Source of the DNA: JBBRHQ01 sp963738305
GTDB lineage: Bacteria > Actinomycetota > Thermoleophilia > Solirubrobacterales > 70-9
NCBI GenBank assembly: GCA_963738305.1
Contig: CAVTVU010000001.1
Span: forward strand, 1,391,993 to 1,455,992
Length of the DNA stretch: 64,000 nt
Direction: 5' to 3'
The translations under genes were made by a program, and so were the position numbers. Numbering within the stretch: the stretch's first letter is position 1; every line of letters begins with the position of its first letter. The notes below the pieces were generated by a model. It saw only the letters and a program-made list of their open reading frames with translations, was not told the DNA's origin and did not search any database. Positions 8,565 to 20,425 of the stretch are shown here, piece after piece.

Positions 8565-10978
8565 CTACTCGAGTCGTACGGCCGGGAAGCGACGCGGAAC
8601 CAGCTCGACGACCATCAGTCCGGATTGATCCTTGTGGACCGTTCGCAGGTCAGAACCGTTCACCTATCTGCTTCAGCGCCCAAGCCTGAAGCGGGGCCAG
8701 GGAACTCCCCGCAGGGACCAGCGCTCCCGGAGCCCAAGGATGCCCCTATCGGCCCGATCGCCGGATTTCGCCGCAGTTTGAGGAACACCTTCCGTGCTCA
8801 TCGTCGAGGAGCATCCGATCGCCAGGACGAATCCCATCGACGGCCTTCCTCAGGCCGGGAAGCCGCTGGTCGGGGACAAAGCTGTCCTGTGATGGAGAGG
8901 CGAGGGGGAGAACGTTCCCGCGGCCGCTCCTTATCAGGATCTCGTTGGAAAGGTCAGGCATGGTCACGACCAGAGCCCTGCCGTCGCCGGGCATGTAGCG
9001 GGCGAGCAGGCGCTCCCCGGTGGGTGCAGGGGGTTCAGCGGCGGGAGGTTCCAAGGCGCTGCAGCGCTCCGCGGACCGACTTGCCGCCCGGGATCGCGTA
9101 GGCGAGTGCTGAGCGGGGGAAGCGCTCACTTATCGATGACCAGGCGACCGCGACAAGGAGGACGGCGACCGCGAGCCCAAAGGCGAGCCCTCCTCGTCGC
9201 AGCTCCCGCGAGGCCATCGACCTCGACCGCAGAAGCAAGCCCAACCACAGCCCTCCCAACAGCAGCGCTGGCAGAGCGACGTTGATCAAGGTATTTGCCG
9301 TGGAGCGGTTGTCGAAGTAGCTGTAGATGGCGACTCCGTAGGCGGTCATTCCGATCAGCGCGAGCACGGCGATACGCTCGCGCTCGGACGAACCCGGTCG
9401 GCGGGCACAAGCAGGACGATCGCGGCGCCGAGGCGAGATAGGCGGCTCCGACGGCAAGGCCCGGGAGACCAACGTGGCGAAGTCGTAGGTGAGGTCCCCG
9501 AGGCGCCCGAAGAGGAAGGCGTGCAGATAGGCCAGGTACTGGCCCCAGTCCGGCAACTGGCCGCTCGCAGCGAGGGTCAGGCGGCAAAGAGGAGGTGGAA
9601 GCAAAGCGCAGGCGCCCCAACGCCAGCAGGGCCTGCCCCCGAGCCACCTGAGCCGCGCCCCTGGCCTTCAACCAGGCCAGCAGACAGGCCATGGCGGCGA
9701 ACGTCACGGCGGTATAGACGAAGCCCTCGAGCGACCAGATCGACGGACAGGCCCACGACGAGAAGGGCCGCGCACCGTGTGAAACGCCGCAGGCGGGGCC
9801 ATCGTCTCCGGCAACCAAGGCCAATATACGACCATCGGCAACCCAAAGCGCAGGGCCGCGTCCTGAGGAATCGAGTCGATCAAAGCAAGATTGAAACGAG
9901 CACGATCACTGCGATCAGCATCGTCGACGCAGCGACGTCCGCGAGGTGCGCGCGATTCGCATCACGCAGTACCCGGCGGCGAAGACAAGCGCGCTGAGCG
10001 GCCCCGCTGAGGAAGCCGAGGGTGCCGTATCCGATCGGGACCAGGTTGAACCAACCGGCCAGTAGATAGATGCCCCCGACACCGTACTGGGAGGCGGTGT
10101 CAACCAGCAACGCTCTCCGCCAAGGACCTCGTTGGCGGGGCCGAGGAGGAAGTTCTGATGGAACTGGATGGCCAGGTCTGGAGCGCGATCGAGAGGTTTC
10201 CGGGCACCTGCTCGGGGTCGACGACGACCAGGTCCGGGACTGCGAGAATCACGAGCACGACAACCAGGGCGTCGATCGCGATCCTCCACGGGCGTGACAG
10301 CGACGGTAGATGCAGACGGTCACTCAGGAATAGGGCGGCGAAAAGCAATGACCGCGCTGACAGCAATCCCGGCCGGAGTGATCGAGCCCAGGACCGCGAG
10401 GCAGAGAAGATCGCCGATCAGGAGCACTCCGACCAGTGTCCAGATAGCGGTGGCGTGCGCGGCCAAAGCAAGAAGTACCGGCCAACCTTCGGGACGTGTG
10501 GCGCGGCGAAGCAGGACTGCGGCTCCCAGCCACCAGAAGAGCGACGCAAGGAGGGTCGTGATCACCCCGCCCCCCCGTGGCAGCGAGCCGGAAAGCTTCA
10601 CCAAGAGAATCATCGCCGCGAGCGCGGCAGCCAGGATTCCAACGAGGGCGGAGAGTCCCCTTGCGTTGGGACCGGCGGCGATCCGGTCGGCCAGTCGCGG
10701 GCCCGCGAGCAGCGCGAGCGGCAGGACCAATACGAACGCCAGCACGTATATGAGGGTCTCCGCGTCCTGGTTTTGAGCAGGGAATGGCGGTGGCAACGGG
10801 GATGGATGGTCGACCAGCAACACCGAGCCCATGAGGGCGGCAAACCCCGCCAAAGTGATGGCCACGGTCAGTGCCAGCGTGGGCGCAAATGCCGCGCCCC
10901 GGTCGTTCCCGGCTGGGGTCGGAGCGGATCGGCCAGACCCTTGAGCCGGTGCCGGATGTCAGCTGTGGGGCTAGCCAT
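8565..10978 (-). pseudogene. Large polytopic membrane protein, multiply frameshifted
   Basis: A protein of roughly 800 residues can be followed on the minus strand from ATG 10978 (MASPTADIRHRLKG) to a stop at 8565-8567. It has a long run of hydrophobic helices (LALLAGPRLADRI, LLIGDLLCLAVLG, GWFNLVPIGYG, AYGVAIYSYFDNRS) and a soluble C-terminal tail with EILIRSGRGN, RLPGLRKAV, GDRMLLD and finally LMVVELVPRRF. The plan (many helices plus a C-terminal alpha/beta-like domain) fits GT-C glycosyltransferase-like or O-antigen ligase-like proteins, but I recognise no catalytic motif. At least six frame changes occur. The continuity of the tail down to 8565 means there is no long gap after the GT2 gene. 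Confidence 0.5.
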
Positions 10979-11232
10979 TGGCGAGGCGGCAAGCGGGAGC
11001 TCGGACCCCCCTGCCTGCAGTCAAGAGTCTCCCACAAGGGTGCCGGAAGGCGGCCGTCGAGGCGGCGGACAGGATCGGGACTCCACCGGGACCGCGGGTG
11101 CCAGCTAGAGTCTCGCCTCTCGCGATGCTTGGAGCGCCATATGCACAGCCCAGCGTCAAGGTTCCCAACGCAGGCGCGCCCTCAGTATTGGTGCTTCATT
11201 CTGTTTTGTTGCAACTTTAGGAGGACGACCGG

Positions 11233-12951
11233 GTGAACTATTGGGGTGCGATCGAAGTGCGGATTCGGAGCACCCTGGACCGCATGCTGGAGCCGGAGGG
11301 TTCCGAACTGCTCGCGCGACGTGTGCTCGGTGTGGCGGTACTTGCCTACGTTGTGCTTGCCCTCTGGCTCACTCGAGGGGCGTCTTTCACATTCGAGGAG
11401 TTCATCTACGTTGGAGGGAGTCACGGATTCGCTCCGGGCGCGCTCGCCGCCCCCTTTGGGGGCCACCTGACCGCCGTGACGCGGCTGTTCTACGAAGTGA
11501 GCCTGCGTCTGTTCGGGCCGACGCATTTCCCGTTCCAGCTCTTCGTGATCACACTCGCGGCCGCGGCAGCGGTGCTCCTGTTCGTGCTTGTCAAGCGCAG
11601 GGTGGGCGCGCTCGCGGCACTGGCGCCGGCGATCCTGCTCCTATTTCTTGGGTCCACACCGGAGGTGTTGCATGGCTGGGTAACGATGTGGGTCCAGGCG
11701 AGCGTCGCCGGCCTCGCCGCGTTCCTGGCGCTCGACCAGCGAAGTCGACGTGGGGACGTACTTGCCTGCATCCTGCTGATTGCGGCGATCCTGTCATTCT
11801 CGGTCGGCGTCGCATTCGCGATCGGGGCTGGCGCCTGGATTCTTGCCGAACGTGGCGGCCGGCGGATCTGGGTCGCGGTGTTGCCGCTCGTCCTCTATGG
11901 CGCGTGGTGGTTGTGGGCCCTCAAGTTCCATGAAGGATTCCTGACAGCCGACAATGCCTTGCTGATTCCCGCTTGGGCTGCAGACTCGCTCGCGGCCGCC
12001 GCCGCCGCCTTGACCGGGCTCGGTGCTGACCTCACTCACGGGTCAGGGCCCGATCTCTTCACCATCGCTCTCGGTTGGGGACGCGTGGTAGCCGCTGTGG
12101 GCGTAGCCGTAGCAGTCTTCGGTGTCCGCCGCCGGGGCTCCTCGTCGCTGTTATGGGGGGCCGTCGTGCTTCTTCTTGCGCTCTGGTTTGCGGAAGGCCT
12201 CGCGTACAGCTCGACGACCCTTGCGAGGCGGACCCCGGATTTGGACCGCTACGCATACCCAGTGGCAATTGGGCTCGTCCTGGTCCTCGCTGCGAGCTTC
12301 CGAGGGTGGACCCCGTCGCGGCGCTCTCTCCTCGTGTTATTCGGCATCGTCGTATTCGCCCTGCCCGTGAATCTGTGGGAGATGCGCGAGAGAGGGATAT
12401 CCATCCGAGCCGAGTCGGACCTCGCTCGGGCACGACTGACGGCGATTGAGCTGGAACGGGCGGTGGTGCCGGACCAGTACCTTGCGTTGCCCGCCAAGGG
12501 GCAGACCTGCAAACGCCTCGTTTGCGGAGGAGTTGTTTCGTCTGCGGCGGGCATCTACCTGGCTGCGGTCGACCGCTTCGGAAGCTTCGGTTACTCCGTC
12601 AAGGATCTCGCTGCCGCATCCGCAGGGGTCCGGCAGGCGGCCGACCAGACGCTCGGCAGCATCGTGTCCCCAAGGATGACCGCGGTCGACGGGAGCAAGC
12701 TGAAATGCGCCCGTGGGCGCAGCGAGGTGGCGGTTGCGCCCGGCGGAGCCGTGTTGCTTCGGCCGGAAGCAGGCGGGACAGTGAGTCTGCGCCGGTTCGG
12801 AGATCAGCCCACGATCCAAGTCGGGACCCTTCAGCCCGGTCAGGCTGGCACAATCAGACTCCCGGCCGACGGAACGAATAAACCCTGGCTTGCCTCGGCG
12901 AGCTCCGGGAACCTGGAGGTCTGTAAGGCGCACTCGGCCGCGGCCCAGTGA
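11233..12951 (+). CDS. Polytopic membrane protein, GT-C-like, with C-terminal extracellular domain
   Basis: This 572-residue frame is intact. The GTG start has a strong Shine-Dalgarno sequence, AGGAGG at 11219-11224, eight bases upstream. One N-terminal helix is followed by a loop with FTFEEFIYVGG, whose acidic pair sits where GT-C enzymes hold catalytic residues, then about ten helices up to residue 380 and a soluble domain of about 190 residues ending EVCKAHSAAAQ. The soluble domain has two cysteine pairs (TCKRLVCGG, KLKCARG). The arrangement parallels the broken gene at 226-1563. The 254-base spacer upstream also serves the divergent gene at 10978 and ends in an AT-rich stretch near 11195-11215. 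The sugar substrate is unknown. Confidence 0.6.
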   Translation: MNYWGAIEVRIRSTLDRMLEPEGSELLARRVLGVAVLAYVVLALWLTRGASFTFEEFIYVGGSHGFAPGALAAPFGGHLTAVTRLFYEVSLRLFGPTHFPFQLFVITLAAAAAVLLFVLVKRRVGALAALAPAILLLFLGSTPEVLHGWVTMWVQASVAGLAAFLALDQRSRRGDVLACILLIAAILSFSVGVAFAIGAGAWILAERGGRRIWVAVLPLVLYGAWWLWALKFHEGFLTADNALLIPAWAADSLAAAAAALTGLGADLTHGSGPDLFTIALGWGRVVAAVGVAVAVFGVRRRGSSSLLWGAVVLLLALWFAEGLAYSSTTLARRTPDLDRYAYPVAIGLVLVLAASFRGWTPSRRSLLVLFGIVVFALPVNLWEMRERGISIRAESDLARARLTAIELERAVVPDQYLALPAKGQTCKRLVCGGVVSSAAGIYLAAVDRFGSFGYSVKDLAAASAGVRQAADQTLGSIVSPRMTAVDGSKLKCARGRSEVAVAPGGAVLLRPEAGGTVSLRRFGDQPTIQVGTLQPGQAGTIRLPADGTNKPWLASASSGNLEVCKAHSAAAQ

Positions 12952-12973
12952 CGGCCGCGGCAGCCGCCCGCTA

Positions 12974-12979
12974 TACGAT
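12974..12979 (+). promoter_or_regulatory. Putative -10 box TACGAT of the hexapeptide transferase
   Basis: TACGAT lies nine bases before the ATG at 12989, in the short gap after the membrane protein. There is no Shine-Dalgarno sequence in that gap. Confidence 0.4.
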
Positions 12980-12988
12980 TCGACCACG

Positions 12989-13635
12989 ATGGACGGCGAT
13001 AGAACGCCCTGGGACGGAGACTTGCGGATTCGCGAGGTTCACTCGCGTCACCCTCGGTTGCGCGACGCCCTCGTTGCTGACGCACGCGTGACCGCCGCTT
13101 ACCGCTTTGAGCGCACCGAGTTTCGCTCTCGTTTCGACGCGGTTGTGCAGATTCTACGACTGATGTGGGCCAGCGACGCCTTCCTCGGCCAGTCGCTCTA
13201 TCGCGCGAAGGCACGCCTCCAGGCCCTGGGAATACCAATACTCCCCCGCTTGGCGCACCGACTCGCGATGGTGATCGCCCAGATCTCGATCGGCGATCCG
13301 GTGCTCGTCCACCCAGGCGTCTACATCGCCCACGGGCAGGTGGTGATCGACGGGTTCGTCGAGATCCATACGGGAGCGGTCATCAGTCCGTTCGCGAGCA
13401 TAGGTTTGCGGGGGGCGATCCCGTCGGGCCGACGATTGGGCCGAACGTCATCGTCGGCACTGGAGCAAGCGTTCTGGGCAGGCTGCAAGTGGGCGCCGGA
13501 GCGCAGATCGGCGCAAATGCCTTGGTAGTCGGCGACGTTCGCGAATCCACCATCGTCGTGGGGGTGCCCGCGCGTCCCCTTGGTTCCTCCGATGACCCAG
13601 CGGGTTCGCGCCACGGCGGCGAGGCCCCCCGATGA
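12989..13635 (+). CDS. Serine O-acetyltransferase-like hexapeptide-repeat acyltransferase (one frameshift)
   Basis: The N-terminal half is helical (residues 1-85). It is followed by left-handed beta-helix repeats: ISIGDPVLVHPGVYIAHG, VVIDGFVEIHTGAVISPF, IGPNVIVGTGASVLG, VQVGAGAQIGANALVV and the terminal IVVGVPARPLG, all typical of the CysE/LbH family. The break falls in a run of six G near 13405, a classic indel site. Members of this family acetylate serine or sugars. Here the neighbours are polysaccharide genes and the sulfur genes are 8 kb away, so a sugar acetyltransferase is as likely as CysE. Confidence 0.65.
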
Positions 13636-13687
13636 TCGCGCCGCCAGGGTACTATCCGGCTGGACGGATTGGGCGCTCTTCGATCCG

Positions 13688-14781
13688 ATGATCTTCCGCT
13701 CCAAGAAAGACCGTGAAAACCGCACCGGGCAATCGGGTCGGCGATCCGAAGTAGCCGTGGGGGAGGACCCGCGAGGTGTCGAGGAGCTCTTCGAGGAGAT
13801 TGACACCCTTGGCGGGGCGTACCGGGGCGGACCGGGACCCGGAGATCGCAAGCCGCATTCTGCAGCTTCGCCACGCGGCGGGATTGAAGCTTCTCGAGTC
13901 ACCCGCTTCCGGTGCTGAGTTTGCCGCTCCTGATTTCGACCAGCTGCCGAGCAACGGCGGCCTGATCGAGGTCACGGCCGATGATTTGACCCCCAACTGC
14001 TGCGAGCCGCCATCCTCCAGAGCGGTTGCCCTTGATCCGGGGTTTGATCGAGGAGGAGGAGGTAACGCGGCTGGTCGCTGAAATCGATTGCGCCTATGAG
14101 GCGCGGGACGCACTCTCGTCGGACGAGTCGGCGGTGAGTGATTACTTCGAGCCGTTCGTGCCGGACCCGCGCTTCGACCTCGCCTTCGACCGCGCGATCG
14201 TCGGCAGCGGTGGCGCAGGCGGGCTGTGGGGAGTCGACTCGCCTCCTGTGATGCTCGACGTGTTGGACGCGTTTGAGCGCACGGGCCTCCAGCGCGTGGC
14301 CGCCGATTATCTTGGCGAGCATCCCGCCATCTCGGTCAACAAGTGCCTCTTGCGGAAGGTGAGCCCCACGGTGTTCGAGGCGTCCGAAAAGGAGAGAGGG
14401 CCGAACCTCAGCGCTTGGCACCAGGATGGCGCGTTCATGGGCGGCGTCCGTGCCCTGAACGTCTGGCTGTCCCTGTCGCGGTGCGGAGACGTGGCCCCCG
14501 GAATGGACATCGTCCCCAGCCGCATCGACCAGATTGTCGAGACCGGCAGCGAAGGCGCAGTCTTCGAGTGGTCCGTGTCCCAGACGGTGGCAGAGGAGGC
14601 TGCCGGCGACGTCGGAGTCCTGCGCCCGATCTTCGAGCCCGGAGACGTATTGCTGTTCGACGAACTCTTCCTCCATGCGACCGCGGCAGAGCCGGGTATG
14701 CCGGGCATGCGCTACGCAGTGGAGTGCTGGTTCTTCGGGCCTTCGGGCTTTCCGACTGACTACGCGCCCCTGGCATCCTGA
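13688..14781 (+). CDS. Phytanoyl-CoA dioxygenase (PhyH) family oxygenase (frameshifted)
   Basis: Across two breaks (near 13805 and 14010) the protein is about 360 residues. A variable N-terminal region precedes a double-stranded beta-helix core containing SAWHQDGAFMGG, whose His-x-Asp binds Fe(II), and GDVLLFDELFLHATA with the distal histidine. These are the 2-oxoglutarate-dependent oxygenase motifs of the PhyH family. The part from 14026 onward is intact and ends TDYAPLAS. Such enzymes hydroxylate lipid, amino-acid or natural-product substrates; the substrate here is unknown. The gene sits between a sugar acyltransferase-like gene and an OafA-type acyltransferase, so it may act on a surface component. 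Confidence 0.65.
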
Positions 14782-14785
14782 CCCG

Positions 14786-16045
14786 TCAGCGTTCCTTTCG
14801 GCGCAGGAACGGAAGCTCGACCAGGTAGTAGCTGGCAGCGGCAACGGCGACCGTCAGCGCCAAACCGGTGATCAGCAGGACCGGTGTCGTTGCGAACGTG
14901 ACCCGGGCGACAAGGTCGAGCCCGTAGTCGATCGTCGTATTCGTGGCAGGCAGGGCGAGGAGCTCGAGAAGTGGGAGGTGCCAGATATAGATGCCGTAGG
15001 AGATCAGGCCTATCCAGAGGAGCGCCCGGTTCCCGAGGACGCGTCGTGGCCACCCCGGTTTCCTCGCAGCGAAGACGGCGGGCAGGGCCACCAGGACGAC
15101 GAGAGCGCCCGTGAGCAGGATCGTGCCGATCGTCTCCGCGAGAGGGGCGCGTTTTTCCAGCGCCGCCGCCAGGCCGAGGATCCCTCCAGGCACGTCTTGG
15201 AGGAGCACCAGGCCCAAGTAGGAACAGCCCGCTGCCAGCCAGCAGAGCCCGGGATGCGAAGCGATGGCCTCCAGCAGAGGTGGACGGCGGTCCGCGACGG
15301 CGACACTGACCACGGCCAGGATCATTCCCAGGGCGAGCCAGGTGCACTGCCCGAGCAGCGACTGGGCCACGAGCTGGGAGACCTCTTGGCGAGCGGCCGC
15401 GATCTGGATCAGGGCCCCCCCGGCGGCGAGCAATCCAAGTGAACCGAGCTCGACCGAGAGCCAGCGGCTTGCGCCGGCGAGGCGAATTGCACGCCCAACC
15501 CCCCAAGCCCAGAGCGGAAGGGTCAGATAGAAGGCGACCTCAACGCAGAGGCTCCATGCGACGTCGAGGCCCTGACTGTCGGGAAAGTAGCTCTGAAGGA
15601 AGAAGTAGTACTTCCACCAGTCCTCCGAGAAGACCCCCGGGATCCCAGGAAAGATCGCCAGCACCGTCAGCGCAAGCCAGTAGGCCGGAACTATCCGAAG
15701 CACTCTCCTGCGGCCATAGGTGAGGGCCCTCGGCGCCGGGGCTCCCCGCACCCGCGCCGCCACGAAGGGCCGGTAGAGCAGGAAGCCGGAGATCAGGAAG
15801 AAGAGGATCACCCCGCGGCTGAGAACCAGCAGGGCGTCGCTGGTGAAGCCGCCACTGATCGCGCCCCCCAATATCGCTGCATGGAACACGACAACCGCAA
15901 GCGCCGCAATCGCGCGAAGCGAGTCGAAGAGCGGAAACCTCGGGTTGCCGGGCGGGGGCGCTACGGCGGGCGACGGAGCCTCGGCGGTGACGGCTTCCGC
16001 CCCCGCCCGGGGAGCTCCGGCGATCGGGGGGGTCGCTGCGTCCAA
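14786..16045 (-). CDS. OafA/YrhL-type membrane acyltransferase (acyltransferase 3 family)
   Basis: This intact 419-residue integral membrane protein carries acyltransferase-3 signatures: FDSLRAIAALAVVVFH (about 39-54) with the conserved Arg and His, FFLISGFLLYRPF, RRRVLRIVPAYW, WSLCVEVAFYLTLP and LISYGIYIWHLPL. Around ten helices are visible. Such enzymes move acetyl or other acyl groups onto lipopolysaccharide, exopolysaccharide or peptidoglycan. The likely start is TTG 16045, preceded on this strand by TACGGT with eight bases between. It is a close paralogue of the gene at 18103, sharing the linker APPPGNPRFPL before the first helix. It converges on the oxygenase gene with only four bases between the stops. 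Confidence 0.85.
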   Translation of the reverse strand: MDAATPPIAGAPRAGAEAVTAEAPSPAVAPPPGNPRFPLFDSLRAIAALAVVVFHAAILGGAISGGFTSDALLVLSRGVILFFLISGFLLYRPFVAARVRGAPAPRALTYGRRRVLRIVPAYWLALTVLAIFPGIPGVFSEDWWKYYFFLQSYFPDSQGLDVAWSLCVEVAFYLTLPLWAWGVGRAIRLAGASRWLSVELGSLGLLAAGGALIQIAAARQEVSQLVAQSLLGQCTWLALGMILAVVSVAVADRRPPLLEAIASHPGLCWLAAGCSYLGLVLLQDVPGGILGLAAALEKRAPLAETIGTILLTGALVVLVALPAVFAARKPGWPRRVLGNRALLWIGLISYGIYIWHLPLLELLALPATNTTIDYGLDLVARVTFATTPVLLITGLALTVAVAAASYYLVELPFLRRKER

Positions 16046-16053
16046 GGCGCGAA

Positions 16054-16059
16054 ACCGTA
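16054..16059 (-). promoter_or_regulatory. Putative -10 box TACGGT of the OafA-type gene
   Basis: On the minus strand TACGGT lies eight bases before the TTG start at 16045. This leaderless spacing supports TTG as the start. Confidence 0.4.
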
Positions 16060-16152
16060 GACGATGATGGCTGTCGCGGGCCCGACTTGAAGGGATGCGC
16101 CCAGGCCTCGCGATGGGAAGGATTGGTGCCCGCCCGGTTGAATTCCGGGCCG

Positions 16153-16500
16153 ATGGCTCTCTTCAGGCGCAGGTCCAGGCATCTCGATCCGACTCCGATG
16201 GAAGCACCGGCCTCGATCGAGCCGGCGATGGCTTCATTGCCCGAGGTGCCGGACAACGAGGTCCGGGACGAGATCCGCGTCTCCCGCACGGTGGTCAAGT
16301 CCGAGCCGGAGCTGGCCGAGCTGGTCGCGAGGGAGCCGCGGCTGAAGGACGAGAGGGTGGAGGTGACGCTGGTCGAGAAGGGCTTCGGGACCCGGGTGGC
16401 GATCGTCGCCGAGGCCGGCAACGGGCTCGAGCAGGCCGACCTCGAGCAGCTCCTCGATCATCTGGCCGAGCCGCAGAAGCGGCCGTTCAGCAACGCCTGA
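16153..16500 (+). CDS. Small conserved-looking protein upstream of propionyl-CoA carboxylase beta
   Basis: The frame gives 115 residues from ATG 16153 (MALFRRRSRHLDPTPM); an earlier ATG at 16087 would add 22 poorly structured residues. The first 35 residues are basic and then proline-rich. The rest is a compact, charged, probably helix-strand domain (VRDEIRVSRTVVKSEPELAEL through DLEQLLDHL) without membrane segments. I do not recognise a family. It ends 25 bases before the carboxylase gene, but that gene appears to have its own promoter, so co-function is uncertain. Confidence 0.5.
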   Translation: MALFRRRSRHLDPTPMEAPASIEPAMASLPEVPDNEVRDEIRVSRTVVKSEPELAELVAREPRLKDERVEVTLVEKGFGTRVAIVAEAGNGLEQADLEQLLDHLAEPQKRPFSNA

Positions 16501-16510
16501 GCGGCAACCG

Positions 16511-16516
16511 TAGAAT
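16511..16516 (+). promoter_or_regulatory. Putative -10 box TAGAAT of pccB
   Basis: TAGAAT lies nine bases before the ATG at 16526. It has no Shine-Dalgarno sequence after it and fits a leaderless promoter. It is one of the best matches to the TANNNT pattern in the window. Confidence 0.55.
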
Positions 16517-16525
16517 CGCGCCCCG

Positions 16526-18094
<1,569 letters not shown>

Positions 18095-18102
18095 AGGCAG
18101 GG

Positions 18103-19378
18103 ATGGAACCGCGGCCGATGCTCGGAGGCGCCCCTCAGCCCGCCGCGTCGGCGGGAGGTGGAACTGATGCAGGATCCGCGAGGGATGCGGTGCCCGATGC
18201 GGTTGCGCCTCCCCCTGGCAATCCGAGGTTCCCATTGCTCGACTCGGTGCGAGCAATCGCTGCCCTATCGGTGCTTGTCGTTCACACCTCGATCTGGGCC
18301 GGCTCGCCAGACAGTTGGTACTGGCCACTCACCATCCATCTCGATATCGGCGTGCCCATCTTCTTTCTACTGTCCGGGTTCCTCCTCTGACCGCCCGATG
18401 CTTCAGACCCGAGTACTGGGTGGTCCGGCCACCTCCATAGGTGTTTACGCCAAGCGGCGCTTCCTGAGGATAGCTCCCGCCTACTGGCTCGCACTGACTG
18501 TTGTGGCCCTGATCATCGTCCCTCCGATTTCCGGGGTCTTCACCAAGAACTGGTGGGTCTATTACGGGCTTCTGCAGAACTATCCCGTCTACAAACTCAC
18601 GCCAGACTGCGTTGGTATTGGCCGGCTCGCGTGCGGAATCTCACCGACTTGGAGCCTTGCGATCGAGGTCATCTTCTACGCCGTCCTACCCATCTTCGCA
18701 ATCGGCATGGCTTGGCTCACGAAACGGGTCCGTCTCTTTCCGTGGTTGACAGTCGAATTGTTCGTCCTGGCGGTCCTCTCGGCGGTCTCAGTGGTGATTC
18801 AAGCGCAGTACGACTTTTCTGACGCCCAGAAGTGGTTGTTCTTCTCGCCGCTTGGGCGCGCCTGGTGGTTCGGTCTCGGCATGGCCATGGCGGCGCTGTC
18901 CGTGAGGTCCTCAGAGGAATCGCGCTTCATGCCTCGAGTCGTCGAATGGATCACCAGGCACGCTGGCTTGATTTGGCTGGGAACGATTCTGCTCTACGTC
19001 GTTTCGGCGCTCGCGTACTTCGACAAGGGCCCTCTGCTGTCCGCGCCGGGTGCCGACACCGTGCAGTATCTCGTCGCCTACCTGCTGGCCGGAGTGATTG
19101 CAGCAATGTTTCTCTTGCCGGCGATATTCGGTCGGGAGCGAAGGGATGGGCCGCGTCGCGCAATGGGTCATCCTGCCCTTGCCTGGTTGGGCCTGATCTC
19201 CTATGGAATCTTCCTGTGGCACTACCCGATCATCCTGGGGCTGCTGCAGATCGGGGTCCCGGATTGGTGGCCGGCCGCGAGGTTCCCAGTGATGCTTGCC
19301 ATCACCCTGGTAAGCACGATCGCTTGCGCGAGCCTCAGCTACTACCTGGTCGAACGGCGGCTCATGCGAAGGAAGTAG
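18103..19378 (+). CDS. OafA/YrhL-type membrane acyltransferase, second copy (one frameshift)
   Basis: The protein begins eight bases after pccB. It contains the same APPPGNPRFPL linker as the copy at 14786, then LDSVRAIAALSVLVVH, FFLLSGFLL, a frame break near 18388 and the rest in one frame: KRRFLRIAPAYW, PTWSLAIEVIFYAVLP, GLISYGIFLWHYPI and SYYLVERRLMRRK. These are acyltransferase-3 signatures with about ten helices. At the break the paralogue reads FLLYRP, so a single missing base explains it. It probably acylates a surface polysaccharide. Position after pccB suggests read-through transcription, but no metabolic link is evident. Confidence 0.8.
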
Positions 19379-19432
19379 CCGCGTGGGCCGGGGCACGGCG
19401 GTTCCGACCGCCTGGCCGATGAGGTCGTGGCG

Positions 19433-20372
19433 TCAGAGCGCCACCGTGGGCGCCTCGATCCGGCCCTCGCGCCAGGCCTCATAGACCGCACCGACGATCC
19501 CCAGGTCCTGGATCGCCAGGCCGGTGGAGTCGAAGAGGGTGACCTCGGCAGAGTCCAGTCGGCCCGGAGCGGTGCCGCGCAGCACGTCGCCCAACTGGGT
19601 CACGTCGCTGCGCCTCACTCCGCCCGCCGCGACGGGCCCGGCCAGCTCGCCTCCGGCGCTGGCCTGCTCCCACTCGTCGCAGAACAGCCGGCAGTGGCGG
19701 ATGGCTTCGGTCTCGACCTCGCGCTTGCCGTGACCGTCGGCGCCGAGCACGGCGAGGTGCTGGCCGGGCTCGGGGTCGCCGCCGAGGATCACCGGCGCAT
19801 CGCCAGGAGTGCAGGTGACGACGACGGGCTGCGCGACGGCCTCCTCCCGCGAGCCGGCGCGCCATCCCAGCTCTTGCGGCGAGCGCCTCGGCGGCCTCGG
19901 GTCGGGGGTCGTGACAGACGCCCGGGCCGAAACCTGCCGCCGCGAGGCAGCGGGCGGCCCAGGCGCCGTTGACGCCCGAGCCGATCAGACCGACCGCGGA
20001 GCCCGGGGAGGAGGCGAGCGCGAGGGCGGAGACCGCGGCCGCCGCGCCGGTGCGAAGCCAGGTGACCGAGCGCCCATCGATCACGGCCAGCGTCTCGCCG
20101 GTCTCCGCGTCGGAAACGACGATCACGCCGACCACCACCGGCAGGCCGCGGCCGGGGTTGCCGGGGAAGGAGGTCACCCACTTGACGATCGCCAGGCCGT
20201 CACCGCGGGCCGGCATCGCTCGGAAGTCGCCCGGAGGGCTGTCGAGGTAGACCTTGGCCGGCATCGACCACTCGCCGGCCGCGTGCCGCTCAAAGGCGAG
20301 CCGGGTGCGCTCGATCGCCTCGCCTGGCGAGACGGCGGCCAGCACCGCCTCGGAGCCGATGACCGGGATCAC
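19433..20372 (-). CDS. Ornithine cyclodeaminase/mu-crystallin family protein (frameshifted)
   Basis: From a GTG at 20372 the protein reads IGSEAVLAAVSPGEAIER, MPAKVYLDSPPGDFRAMP and VTWLRTGAAAAVSALALA, then the dinucleotide-binding loop VGLIGSGVNGAWAARCL. After breaks near 19870 and 19800 it continues as LAVLGADGHGKREV and EVTLFDSTGLAIQDLGI. The T-R-T-G-A-A and F-D-S-T-G-x-A-x-Q-D motifs define this NAD(P)-dependent family. Members include ornithine cyclodeaminase, archaeal alanine dehydrogenase and pyrroline-2-carboxylate reductase; the sequence does not decide among them. The gene is divergent from the small protein at 20426 and stands alone. Confidence 0.75.
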
Positions 20373-20411
20373 GCCGCAAGTCTTACGGACATCGCCCCGA
20401 GGCGGCTCGGC

Positions 20412-20417
20412 TAGTGT
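20412..20417 (+). promoter_or_regulatory. Putative -10 box TAGTGT before the small protein at 20426
   Basis: TAGTGT lies eight bases before the ATG at 20426. The 53-base spacer to the divergent cyclodeaminase-family gene has to hold both promoters. Confidence 0.4.
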
Positions 20418-20425
20418 CCCTCGGG

